DNA of 64,000 nt from Suillus spraguei (lineage: Eukaryota > Basidiomycota > Agaricomycetes > Boletales > Suillaceae): NCBI GenBank assembly GCA_016800925.1, contig JABCPU010000122.1:1-64000 (forward strand), read 5' to 3'. The notes beneath the pieces are model-generated. The model saw nothing but the letters and a program-made list of their open reading frames with translations. It was not told the DNA's origin and did no database searches. Every line of letters begins with the position of its first letter. Within the stretch, counting starts at the first letter, position 1. Positions 8,577 through 19,281 of the stretch are shown here, piece after piece. Position numbers and translations under genes: made by a program.

Positions 8577-10691
8577 TAGTGCTGCCGTGGTCCAGTTCCG
8601 AACCGTGGTTCAAACCTGACCATTGGTCAGGTTCGTCCTTGGTTTGGTCCATGGTCCAGCATTTTGCACGGACCGAACTGGAATGAGGTTCGTGGTCCGC
8701 TAACTCCTGTGTGGTTCATCTATAGGTTCGGACCTTCCCGAACCGTTCCGAACCCCGAACCGAATCTTCTTTGCAACGCCTTCAAGGCTCAATCACACGC
8801 TTCTCATCATTTTGACTTCTTGATTCTCAAGATTCGCCATGGTCACTTTGACCTTTGGCATTCTCAAGACTTTTTTCGACTTATCCTGTCCGGAGGTTCG
8901 CATCCCGCACACCCTGCTGTCCGATAACGCCTACCTGTTCAATCAAGCTCAAGGTATGACTTTTCCGTCAAATCAAGCGCAATAAACTGATTGACATATT
9001 ATATTTCTTAGGATTATTCAATGCATACTATGAGTTAGTAGGAGATTGGGTATTCGCATATAAAGGGATCAAGGTGAGTGATATATTTTGACTACTGGTA
9101 CAATGTCTGAACCTGAAGCACAGTGTGCCCTCAACCCAGACGGGTCTCTAAAGGACGCCAAAGACATCGTTTTTACAACGATCCTGATGATGCCGTCCCC
9201 ATTTCCGCTCCATCCTCCTCTGCCCAGCCACCCACAGACGCCTTCTCTGTGCTACTGCAGACTGGATGCAAACCAGTGCCACTTATTGCTGGCGCTCGAC
9301 GCTCCATTTGTGCCTCTAAACCTTCTGCGCGCCTTCGTGATTCCGACAACGCTTGTTCTTCAACAAGCCGCAAGCGTGCATTATCCAGTGCAACTGAGCA
9401 ACTAGTTAGGAAGAAGGTTGTGTTACAGCTCTCCGCTCCATTATCTGACGACGACACGGATATTGATACTGACCACGGTGCTGGTCAATCGGATGAGGCC
9501 GAGGACGAAGGTGTACCAGCACCTGAGGACGTACCAGCACCTGAGGATGAACCTGAGGACGAACCCGAGGATCTTCAAGACACCACCATCCGAGCCGCTT
9601 TATCAAAGAGTGAGCGCAGCGCTGATATTCAAACAATCTTCACTCGCGACGACAAACATTGGGTCTGCAGACCTTGCAAGGATGCTGGTGAACTTGAAAG
9701 CAAGTACACGTTTCGTGGAGGTATCTCTACACTACGCACACACATTTGTCGGTATGTTCACGTCTTCTTTCCATTGAATGATCACTAATATTATATATCT
9801 ATCAGTAATAAAGCCCATTTTCAACTTTACAAGTCACGCTGCAAAGCCGCAAACATCACTATGCACCCTCGAGCAGTTCCAACTGATGAGGTTCAATCCC
9901 TGTGAGTACTCGTCTATGTTGTTTTCCCGCTCTAATCTTATTTTTTTTGTAGTTCGATGAATATTATACACCACCGAGTCGAACGCCTACTACCAACGAG
10001 CAATCCGCTCCGCCGACGAGAGCTGCCAGTGTATGCAAGCACTATGGCGATGATTGGATGCGCGAGGCTATTAGGACGCGCAAGACATCAGACCACCTTA
10101 CTCACAATCCTCATCAAGAGCTCAACATGTACTTGTCTTCGCCACTAGAGGAGACTGATGACATTGTGGCCTGGTGGGGGGTAAGTCTTTTTTTTTATTT
10201 GTTTTTTCGCTACTAAATCTACTTAATAGCTTCACTCGCTGCAATACCCTACACTCGCGCGCATTGCGCGAGACTATCTACCCATTCAAGGCAGCTCCGT
10301 TCCTTCCGAACAAGCGTTCTCAAGCGGAGGAATCACTTCGACTATCCGACGCAATGCACTCGGGACTGACACGTTCACGGCACTACAACTACTGAAGGGA
10401 GCATATAGGAATGGGCACCTTTCTGCAGAAGTAGAGGCTGAGGGACATGCGGCTTCGTTGGACATGTAACTACGAGTACAAATATCTTGCTATGTTTTTT
10501 TTTCCTGGCTGTAATTTTTTTGCGTTCGGTTCGCGTTCAGACAGAGAAAAAAACCGAACCTGACCGCTGCGAACCGTTCGCAAAGGTTCGGTCTAAGGTT
10601 CGTTGAAATAACTAGAACCGAACCTTGGTCCGGTTTTTGGTTCTCGTCCAACCACCTCTGAACCGAACGGAACCGGACCGCGGCAGCACTA
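8577..10691 (+). mobile_element. hAT DNA transposon, 2.1 kb, internally deleted
   Basis: The element is 2115 bp long. It starts TAGTGCTGCCGTGGTCC and ends with the matching inverted copy GGACCGCGGCAGCACTA (one mismatch in 17). Both sides are flanked by ATTAGATA, a perfect 8-bp duplication. Subterminal DNA on both sides is full of GGTTCGG and GAACC motifs, probable transposase-binding sites. The coding region has a BED-type zinc finger and the C-terminal hAT dimerisation region but no room for the catalytic domain, so it is unlikely to move itself. The perfect target duplication suggests a fairly recent insertion. It lies between the two halves of the TPR-CHAT relic. Confidence 0.92.
8839..10469 (+). 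pseudogene. hAT transposase derivative: BED finger plus dimerisation domain, catalytic core missing
   Basis: The likely exons are 8839-8953, 9012-9073, 9124-9751, 9806-9901, 9953-10180 and 10230-10469. An acidic repeat (VPAPEDVPAPED) precedes a BED-type finger (WVCRPCKDAG ... GGISTLRTHICR). After a short linker comes the hAT dimerisation region (WWG ... YPTLARIARDYL, SSVPSEQAFSSGG, ALQLLKGAYRNGHL). Complete hAT transposases have several hundred residues with the RNase-H-like DDE core between these parts. Here they are almost adjacent. One base is missing in the T-run at 9170-9174 and probably one at the exon 4 donor near 9901. Adding a base at 9170-9174 brings the exon 3 length into the phase its splice needs. 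The product would bind DNA and dimerise but not cut. Confidence 0.8.
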
Positions 10692-10699
10692 ATTAGATA

Positions 10700-11940
10700 A
10701 GCATGGACATACTTACAGCCGCTCTTTACTCTACCTACCTCAGTGACTTGCTAGTCTACTGAGGTGAGCATATGCTACTTACACATTCATTACTTAGTAC
10801 TGACTACTACTGCAGCTTACCTATTGCTACAACTACTTCAGAGATCTTCTAGCTTACTATTGAACCTGCTGCCAAGGAACTCACTATGAGTATTAAGCAG
10901 AATAACAGGAACAGACGTCCTTGGATTTCAATACCAAGTCCCCTTTCAATAACTAGAGTCTATCAGTCAGTGAAGACCTTAATTCAGTATCGCTACTCAG
11001 ATGTGCGAAATAGAGTGTTATCAACCTCTGAAGTCTCTCCCACTAAGCTACTCTGGCCTTAGATTGACTAAAGAGACAACACAAATACTAGACACACAAA
11101 GACACTAGGACCAACAAACTTTGAAAGAGACAGACAGACCAGAGATCAAAAGAAAAGAAAGAAAAGAGAAAGAATCAAAAGAAACAGAAGCAAGGAAACA
11201 GACAACAGAGAAAGAAAACAGAGAGAGGAAAGATGAAAGAAACTAGAAAGATTTTGTCAAAGAAAAAGATTTATTGTCTTGCTAGTTGGTGAGCACAGTG
11301 AGCTCAAGGTAGTGCTGTCTCACAGAGTAGACTTCCAATCTTACTGTTCTTGACAATGTTCTTGACAGTGTGCTGATAGTGCTGGTCACACTTCACTCTC
11401 AGTTATATTTCTGAGGGGGAAAATCTCTTTTTTCATTGACAAAAAGGTAGGTCTTATATAGACAAAATGAATGGCTATGCTACTGTTTTCCCACAATTTG
11501 TAGGGGTGTTGACCTACCCTATTTATTGAATATTGTCATGGTTTGATTTGTAATATGCTCAAGGGTGTGAGAAGAAGTCATGTGAGATATTGATGGCTAT
11601 GCATAAATTTGAGATCATGTGACTACTAGTTGCTATGCTAGGAGGAATATCAATTATGTAATATGTGAAGCATAAATTTGCACTTTTGTAGATGCATAGA
11701 AATGATGCGAGTAAAACATAGTGGGTTTCATGAGTTTCTCTGCAGGGTAACTTTATGCAATTATTTTTCTGGGGTCACCTGACATCTGTGGAAATCTTAT
11801 AAAATAGTTTTTGGAACCAAACATACATAAACACACCCATGAAAAATGAATTAGAAATAATAAGTGAAACTTCCAGTTCTGGGTCATGGGTCAATTTCTG
11901 AATAGAGGAGCACTAGGTTATTATAGTCCTGGTACTATTT
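10700..11940. other. AT-rich non-coding DNA between the hAT element and the CHAT part
   Basis: No coding region is recognisable in this 1.2 kb. It contains the polypurine tract at 11095-11260 and stretches poor in CpG. It may be a degraded retrotransposon or LTR, but I could not find both ends. Confidence 0.5.
11095..11260. repeat. Purine-rich (GA) tract
   Basis: The plus strand is almost entirely A and G for about 165 bases, with scattered C and few T. Motifs such as AAAGAAAAGAAAGAAAAGAG recur. Such asymmetric tracts occur in decayed retroelements and can form unusual DNA structures. Confidence 0.6.
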
Positions 11941-11967
11941 GTCAGCTGCAGTAGTGCTTAGTCAGCC

Positions 11968-13826
11968 ATGCACCAGACCAGTTTGGTGTGTGTCACCGGT
12001 CATTCTGATCGATCACAGTCTCTTAATGATCTCACCCTCAGCCTTCGAAACAGATTCACTCAGTGGGGCATCACATCTGACCTCAATGAATCCATCAAGC
12101 TCTATCAAACTGCATTACTTTTTCTCTTCCTGAGCCATTCTCTTCAATCAGAGTATCTTAACAATCTTGCAAACAGCCTCCGAGACAGGTTCAAGCAGCA
12201 GGGTGTCCCATCTGACCTTGATGAAACCTTTAGCCTGTTCTTACAACTCCCCCACATGTCTCATGCAGTCTCTCATAGGGATCTTACTGCTGCTAAGTCA
12301 TGGGCCACTGCTGCTGAGGAGACAAACCATGGTTCTGCATTGGTTGCATATCAAACTGCATTGAAATTCTTTGATCAGCACATCACTCTTTTGTCATCTT
12401 CCTCACATCATTTCAGCATTGTGAGGATGGCCACAGTGTCGCTTGCCATAGACACTTTCTTGTGCAGCGTTCTCCATGGTGCACTGACAACTGCTGTGGA
12501 ACTGGTGGAGCAAAGTCATGCAGTGTTCTGGAGTCTGGACCCATTTGGCACGCTTAAGCTTGCCGTTTGATGAACTTTCCTTCCCCAGTGATACCGGTGC
12601 AGCCTTGGGAAAAGAGTTCAAGCAGCTGAGCCTAAGCCTTCAGGCTGCATTTGACCAGTCTACTGAAGACCAGTCCCCACAGATCCGAAAACTGACCACG
12701 CAATGGAACAATATTGTCTCCCATATTTGCATGCTCCCCAACTTGTCAGTTTCTCCTGCCTCCCCTGTTCTCTGACCTACAGAAGGCTGCTCAAGAAGGT
12801 CCTGTCATCATTGTCAATGCTAGTCACTACAGCTGTGATGCCTTGATTATCCTGAGTGACAAAAATCCTATCCACATTTCAATTGATATCACATGGACCC
12901 AAGTTTCTGAGTTGTCCTCTGAGCTTCAGTCCATCTCAGAGCAATTTGGTTGTTCCAATTATCAAAATAAGCTTGTGGGTATCCTCTGCAAGCTTTGGAA
13001 TGACATTGTTGACACTGTAGTCCAAGCTCTTAAAGTGTCGAATGTTCATCCTGGCTCGCATATCTGGTGGTGTCCCACCACTGAATTCACTTTACTTCCT
13101 CTACATGCAGCAGGACCTTACAAAAGGGAAAGAGATAACTTATCACAGATTTACATCTCCTCATATACCCCCACCTTGGCAACACTCATCCATGCAATAC
13201 ATCACATCTCTCAATATTCATCCACACAGTATTTTGTTGCAATTGGTCAAGGAAACCTGAACAGAGGGAAAGAACTGCAATGTGTCACTCCTGAATTAGC
13301 TGCCATAGCTCAGCATCTCGTTCCCATCATGTCATCCTTCACATCACTCCGAGACAGCCTCGCAATGGTGCAGGGTGCACTTGATGCACTAAACCATAAT
13401 CAGTGGCTCCATCTCACCTGCCATGGAATGCCAAGTTGGACATGACCATTTGAGTCTTCCTTCACGATGCGTGATGGGCCATTGATTATCAAGGACATCA
13501 TCCAATCCAACTGGCAGAACCCAGAGTTTGCATTCTTATCAGCTTTCCACACTACTGTGGGTGATGAGAAGTGTCCCAACAAGTCAATACATCTCACTGC
13601 AGCTATGCAATTCTCCAGATTTCAGAGTGTCATAGGTTCTATGTGGTCCGTTGATGACGAGGTTGCACAGCAGGTCGTATCTGCTTTTTACAACAAGCTG
13701 GTTGATGATTCAGGGAGATTGGACAGCACACAGGCTGCGGTGGCATTGCACAAGGCTGTGAAGAAATTGCAGCACAATAATGTTCCACTAGAACAGCAGA
13801 TCATATTCGTTCACATAGGTGTCTAG
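11968..13826 (+). pseudogene. TPR-CHAT protein, C-terminal part with CHAT peptidase domain (decayed)
   Basis: Two more TPR units (SLNDL, LRNRFTQWG; YLNNLANSLRDRF) are followed by a linker (ALVAYQTALKFF, LTTAVELVEQ) and a CHAT domain, a caspase-like cysteine peptidase fold. The domain shows IWWCPTTEFTLLPLHAAGPY, ISSYTPTLATLI, FVAIGQ, the histidine motif HLTCHG (His codon at 13422) and IGSMWSVDDEVAQQVVSAFY. The cysteine motif, normally SACHT, reads SAFHT (codon 13545-13547 TTC), so the nucleophile is lost. The frame shifts near 12530 and 12750, and there is an in-frame TGA at 13443. Loss of the nucleophile alone could be a pseudoenzyme, but with the other lesions this is a pseudogene. Confidence 0.88.
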
Positions 13827-13849
13827 TTTGAGGCTTGCTTCATTATTTC

Positions 13850-14190
13850 ATTGCATTTGCTGTGATCCCAATTACTTTCATTCCCCCACTGTCTGTCCTA
13901 CCTAGATATCTCAGTTGTTGTTTTTCAAATCATGATCATGTCTGCACAATAGTTTCTTTCCCATGCATTGTGTATGTCAATCATGCCTGTAATACAATAC
14001 AAACTCGCTCACTACATTTGCTCTTATATATTACTACAAAATGTATCTCATGAACAATGATACACTGGGAAGTCAAAACATGTATAGAATTAATGTTGAA
14101 AATACTGATACTCAGGGTTTTGGATCTTCTGACCGCACCAGCCTTAGCTGTGGATCAATTATAATTACCTGTTTGCAGAAGGGATGTGCA
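13850..14190. other. Intergenic stretch after the CHAT relic
   Basis: The tail of the CHAT relic gives way to about 340 bp with no recognisable gene before the long-TIR element begins. Confidence 0.5.
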
Positions 14191-14225
14191 TTCGTATGAT
14201 GCTCCAAAAGGAACTTTAATAAATT

Positions 14226-14325
14226 GCACAATACGGCATCAAGTGTGTGATACACAACATTGAGTGTGCAATACACAACATTGAGTACATGATACACAAC
14301 ATCAAGTGCACAATACGGCATTCCA
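14226..14325. repeat. 21-bp subterminal tandem repeats
   Basis: About four units of the type AGTGTGCAATACACAACATTG follow each other. The same unit occurs as about three inverted copies near 16005-16060 and about two copies at 42588-42625. They mark the ends of the long-TIR element, and the copy number varies between ends. Confidence 0.75.
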
Positions 14326-14710
14326 ACAGGCGACCAAGCTCAAATGATTTTTAAGGCCTGGCCAGTAGTAGTAATGGTGCATTATTATCAAGAAAGTGCA
14401 TCATAGAAAGGGTGAGTTTGGTCAGGTAGCAAGGTATAGCTCCATAGTACGGTACTAGAAAAGCGCTGAGTAGAGGAGGGAATGAGATTGAATAGTAATA
14501 TTTTTTATCAATAAAGCAATCTTCAGACCAGGGATCAATATGAGGGGGTAGAGACCGGTAGTAAGGGTATAGGCCATAAATGCTCCGTAGTATGTTACTA
14601 GAAAAGATACTAAATAGAAGAGTGCACAAGAGATTAGACAGTAATATTCACATCACCAATAAAACAATCTTCAGACGAGGGATCTGTCTGAAGGTGAGAG
14701 CTAGACACGA

Positions 14711-14850
14711 GCCTCAGTCACGGGTAAAAAGACTGAGATTGTTGTACTACGGACCTAGACACGAGCCTGTACAATTGGATAAGTAATAGGTCTAGATGTA
14801 AGGTAAGAATAATACACACCTCAGTCACAGGTAAAGAGACTGAGGTGTGT
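14711..14850. other. Two related hairpins
   Basis: At 14814-14850 ACACACCTCAGTC pairs perfectly (13 bp) with GACTGAGGTGTGT across an 11-nt loop. About 105 bp upstream (near 14711) a shorter relative occurs: CTCAGTC, an 11-nt loop ACGGGTAAAAA, GACTGAG. They lie inside the long-TIR element. Confidence 0.6.
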
Positions 14851-15338
14851 TGATGGGCGTCTGTAGAGGGTTCAGATATATATATAAATGTCACCTGCCA
14901 TCAGTCATCACACCGGGTGGTCAGGCGGATTCTGCTAAGTTACTCTTGACAGGATCAATACAAGGGGGGTAGATAGGGCTATCAGGGTCGTGGACACTAC
15001 GCAAGATGATATCAGATGGTTGTAGCGCCGCGCTACAAAGTCAAGCGGCTAAAAACACAACGATGTTGAATGCTGGGAGAATAAAAGATGCGTCGAAAGT
15101 ATATCGATAGTGGCGAAGTGCGACTCAGCCTTAGAAAAAGAGCCAGTCGATGACTCGAGGTGTATTTTGCGAGGTCTGTGGCACCAAAGACAGTCATCGA
15201 AAAACGTTTTGTGAGCTTGTTAATATCTGCATTAGAACTTTATATAAGAAACTAAATTCCAGACGAGAGAGAAAAGTTGCAGTGAAAGATGAATTACATA
15301 GAATGAGAGACGGGGAACGAGTGCACTGTGCAGTGAGT

Positions 15339-15362
15339 GGAGTTACCTAATATAGTAACTCC
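15339..15362. repeat. Near-palindrome shared with 30495-30518
   Basis: GGAGTTACCTAATATAGTAACTCC is a 24-bp near-palindrome. The same site at 30495 is a perfect palindrome, and about 95 bp downstream are also shared between the two places. Confidence 0.7.
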
Positions 15363-16136
15363 GCTAGCGTAGTGGTATCGGAGTCAAACGAAAAAGTGAC
15401 TACATACTACATTGACCGGTTGTTTCCAGTATGGACTCCTAGTCTGATGGCCGATATCATGCAGATGGACGCCTGATGTTTTCAAAATACCAATACTGCC
15501 ATAATTCAACTACTGGAGCTGGAGCTTAGCGACATTTATGTTTGCAAAGATGCACATGTCTATGCTGTTTGCCGGCAACGTTACTCACTCGAACCAATAC
15601 AACTTCTCTCGCTCGCACTGACGTATAATGTCAAATAATTCTTGCCACATGCTTTTGAGCAACTCATTTCAGCTCGCATCAACAACATCTCTGACGAGGA
15701 ATGTCACGCTATTAGGTCTGTTGTGTGAAACACTATACTCAAAGTCAAGGAACATCTCGATGTGCACCATCCCATTGCATAGGAAGTCCCACCTATGGTG
15801 CATGCAGGAACTTGTACAAAGCAAAAGAGATGTGAGGAGGACCGGAAACAGCTGTGGTGGAATGGAATGGATAGATGAATGGACGAATTCTTCAACCTTG
15901 TAAGGAGGCTGCCCAACGCTTCGAGAAACTCAGCTCATCAGAGAGATGATCCAACCTAGACTGCTGGAGGGCCATATTATATATTGTGAAATAGCTAGTA
16001 GCTGGTGTATCGCGCACTTTGAGGTTGTGTATCGCGCACTAGATGCCGTATCGCGCAATTTATTAAAGTTCCTTTTGGAGCGTCATACATTTGCCATTCG
16101 TCGACTAACGTTCAGAACAAGGCGCAAGTCTGAGTT

Positions 16137-16362
16137 GTCCGCGTGCTTCATCGATGCGAAGAGTTTTACGTCCGGGACATGCGGTTACATCCCTCGATGA
16201 CATTCCTTTCCCTTAGTGTACCGCCGCTTAGAGTTAAATCTTAAATTTAACATTTCACTATATCACATTTTCACCGAGCCACACCGTGCAGGACACGAGG
16301 CTTGTATCTCTACTCGCCATCGCCATCGCTTTGACGTTGTCCCCATCTCCCCCTTTCATTCT
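16137..16362. repeat. Dispersed repeat, partner at 3994-4216
   Basis: This is the second copy of the 220-bp repeat described at 3994. It lies about 50 bp outside the right end of the long-TIR element, so it is not part of that element. Confidence 0.65.
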
Positions 16363-16757
16363 TGCGCACAGTTGTCACCTATATCATGTTCCGATTGATA
16401 AAGAATTCAATCAGGCGTGAAGTGATCGATCATCTGAATTATCAACGATGATAATAAAAAGATATGACCTTTCATGCTGCTAAATGAGAGTGGTGGTCGG
16501 AGAAGTCGGGCAGTAGGGGAGTTGCGAATACTAAGTAGTGGTCGTATGAAGCAAGAAAGCGACGAGCCGGGAATCACTTGTTGCATAGACCTTATGGATT
16601 CGACGTTCGCTCTGGTGCCTCCGAGGAACTTAGTTAGAAAATCGTCCGCTGCAGCTGCAGCTGACTAGTAGAATTAGGAAGCGAACAACTTGAACGTAAG
16701 TGTAATAAATACAAGCCGTCCGTGCACATAGAGAGTCACACACAAAAAGCTAATAAG

Positions 16758-17679
16758 CTATACCAAATATACCGGAACTCTCAACTGAAAGAATTCTCGA
16801 ACCTCCGACTGCGGCTGCATGAATATCCTGCTATTTTTACAATGCTTGGCGTGTTTTCGGGCGCTATCATCTCGGGAGTACGTCAACGAGCAAGTGGAAC
16901 ATTTCCACCGCGCGAGGTGGCCAAGGACGTGCCTCCTGAAGCCCTCCTTGAGAATGCAGCTGTTACATTTGCCACCCCAGCGACAATCCCAGGACTTTGA
17001 GGGAATATCGGATCTTGCGTCCGCGGAAATGCAGGGACGAACGTGCACGCAGGCGAAGTGCTCCAGGATGTCGGCAATTTCGCCTTCGATCAGCACCCCG
17101 CAGGGTTGACCTTGTGCATCGTGGTGCTGACACAGAAGGCTACAGAATGGTGTATGAGAAGGCGCCGGTCCGCTGTCCATCATATCACTACTGATAATGA
17201 CTGGATGGTGAGGGTCATTTGCACTCGCATGGGTATCTTCCCAAACGGTCATAGCATCTGCATAATAGCCATCATTAGATTCAGTACACTGGTCTGAACT
17301 AGAACACCTGACCTTGGCCGTCATTCTCCAGCGAAGGTGAGCTTTCGACGTCTTGATTTGTGTCATGGAGGTTGAAATTGAGCTCTGGAATGGACGCGTG
17401 CGCAAGCTGGAACCATTCACTGTTGAATGGTAACAGTGAGGGTCCATGATGCTCCTCATTGCGCATCAAGTTCTGATGAAAGTGGCTGGTCACAGGGAAG
17501 CCCATTAAATTGCCATCGGCGTATTCGCCAGGCAGTGCGTATGCAGGCTGCGACAAATATGTCTGCAGCCCATCAATCAAGGGGTCACCGTGTTCATGTC
17601 CCAACCATCGATTCAGGACAAACTTTTCAAAAGGAGGTTGGCCGCCGTCATCCAGAGCGATGTGGGTTACAGATTGCAA
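16758..17679 (-). CDS. C2H2-type zinc-finger protein, single frameshift
   Basis: The upstream part (17679-17299) begins MQSVTHIALDDGG and ends NLHDTNQDVESS. The downstream part (to 16758) continues in the next frame with SSSDQCTESND, a first Cys/His unit (CGVLIEGEIADILEHFACVH), and a cluster CRWGGKCNSCI, FRRHVLGHLARWKCSTC, RDDSARKHAKHC. These are zinc-binding C2H2-like fingers of the divergent kind seen in agaricomycetes, so a nuclear DNA-binding role is likely. The two parts overlap out of frame near 17305 and no intron of normal size can join them. One missing or extra base is the simplest reading. Joined, the protein would be about 300 residues. Confidence 0.65.
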
Positions 17680-17978
17680 CTCAATATCATCCTCATTGCG
17701 AGGCGCCGCGTGAGCGTTCTGAAGAGGGTAGTGAGCTCAAGACGCAACGATCTTGCGGAAAGAGCTTACAGGAACTTCCATGGTTATAGAGGTGGTGTGA
17801 ATGTTCGCTGTCTCCAATCATTGGCGTTTTTAAAGACAGAAAGGCACCTACAAGCCAGAAATTTTGAAAACGTGGTGGAAGGCCTGTTTGCCGCCCAGAA
17901 TGCTCAGCACTTGTGATTTGGAGCATCTCGACTTTTCACGTAGGCAAAACTCCCCATGTTTAACGGCCCAGGGTGCAT

Positions 17979-19281
17979 GAAAGGTCCGTCAGAGGATGGT
18001 GCGAGTGGACAGGTTCATTAGGCACATCGATCGCCGATGCACACTCACAATTGACGTGGGATAATAATCCACCCCACGCACGAAGAATGCACGCATATGC
18101 AGGTTATGCATGCCAAGATATGAGTCGATCAGCAGTTAGGCTTAGAAGGGGTATCCTCGTTTGCGTGGCCCCACAGCCATTATCTGATTGTTTCAATCTA
18201 AATGCCGCATTTCATTTGTTCCACCTCGTTGTGACACTAACGGGGGCAGGTTGTGAAAGGGTTAAGTGTTTATTTATCTTGAACGAAGATTGACCATACT
18301 TTCCCATTCACCGGGATTCGATGGGTTTGTTTGAGTCTCTTCGGTATGCCGAAAGCAATAGACCGTTAAGCTTCTCTTTTACCGACTTCTTCTATCACGC
18401 ACCCTACCTACATTGAATCCCAATGAAAAGTTAGTAAGTATAAGCAGGGGAGGTAATAGATATATTTGATTTGTGACAACGTGGAAGAGCCTTCCAACCT
18501 GCATACTTACATGCTGTATCATAGCTAATTGTGCAGTGATACATTGTAAAAATCGATCGCGACAGTGCCCCTGGTTTATGATTTGGCGATAAGTATCCGT
18601 GAACCTTTGGAGAGGGGCTAGACGCCCCTCGGAGCTTAAAAGCCACCGAGAAAAAACAGATGCTTTTGAATGCCACCTGGTAGTAGTGATTTGTATCAGG
18701 GTTTTTCGATGAATCTGGATGAATCGACACTAAGATACAAACCCTGACTTGTGATGCGTTGAAAGTAGAAGGGAGGGTCACCGCGAAGGCATACCTGACT
18801 TGAAGTTCCATCAACATTAATCAGGGTTCAACTTGTCCACATGAGATCGAGAAGAAAATTCTTGAACATTGTTAATCAAAGTTACACCCTGTGCTGTTGG
18901 CAATACTGCGCCAATGATCATGCCCCACCCACTTTGGCCACGGCGAACTCGGAGGGTCCTGAACGTGGCACAACAGGTAGCCGTACCGGAGGCCCAGGGC
19001 AACTTGGACGGTCCACTACAGTTTTCCTTCGAATATTTCCTATCAATCCAGTTATTAGAATGTATTTTGAATCCTGGGACAGGTTGCAACCGTACTTTCA
19101 AAATCCTCAAAAACCTATTCACATCATGTCTACCAGTGTGTACTCGCTGCTGGCCGGCCTATCTGATGAGACTACATGTGCACATGCACGCTGGGAACAG
19201 TTGGTATCATTGACACGGTCCTGGCGACATATCTCGGTGCGAATTTTCCCTAGACACCTCCACTGGCAAGCCAAAGTCAGG
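17979..19281. repeat. Segmental duplication, copy B (partner 1-1287)
   Basis: This is the second copy of the 1.29-kb block, in direct orientation about 18 kb from copy A. It has fewer apparent single-base gaps than copy A. A small two-exon gene runs through its right end and on into unique DNA, so copy B keeps the original context on that side. Confidence 0.9.

Larger units (their letters stand above)
14195..16087. mobile_element. DNA element with long terminal inverted repeats (1.9 kb)
   Basis: The left end TATGATGCTCCAAAAGGAAC and the right end, read on the other strand as TATGACGCTCCAAAAGGAAC, are inverted copies. The match continues for roughly 50-90 bp and includes 21-bp subterminal repeats. 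A related, shorter copy lies at 42560-43170. The interior has no intact transposase that I recognise; a block at 14940-15275 is shared with the other copy. The flanks read GCATTCG on the left and GCCATTCG a few bases beyond the right end, so a clear target duplication is not proven. It is probably a non-autonomous TIR element. Confidence 0.65.

Noticed and set aside
8150..11960. A second, larger element with TG...CA ends spanning the whole gap in the TPR-CHAT gene
   Set aside because: TGTCTTCTTAG near 8137 and GTGTGTCA near 11990 could be ends, but no matching target duplication flanks them.
14195..16087. Assignment of the long-TIR element to a named superfamily
   Set aside because: No transposase is recognisable and no unambiguous target duplication was found.
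18431..18817. A 128-codon minus-strand open frame in duplication copy B
   Set aside because: It is interrupted in copy A, and its composition resembles translated non-coding DNA.
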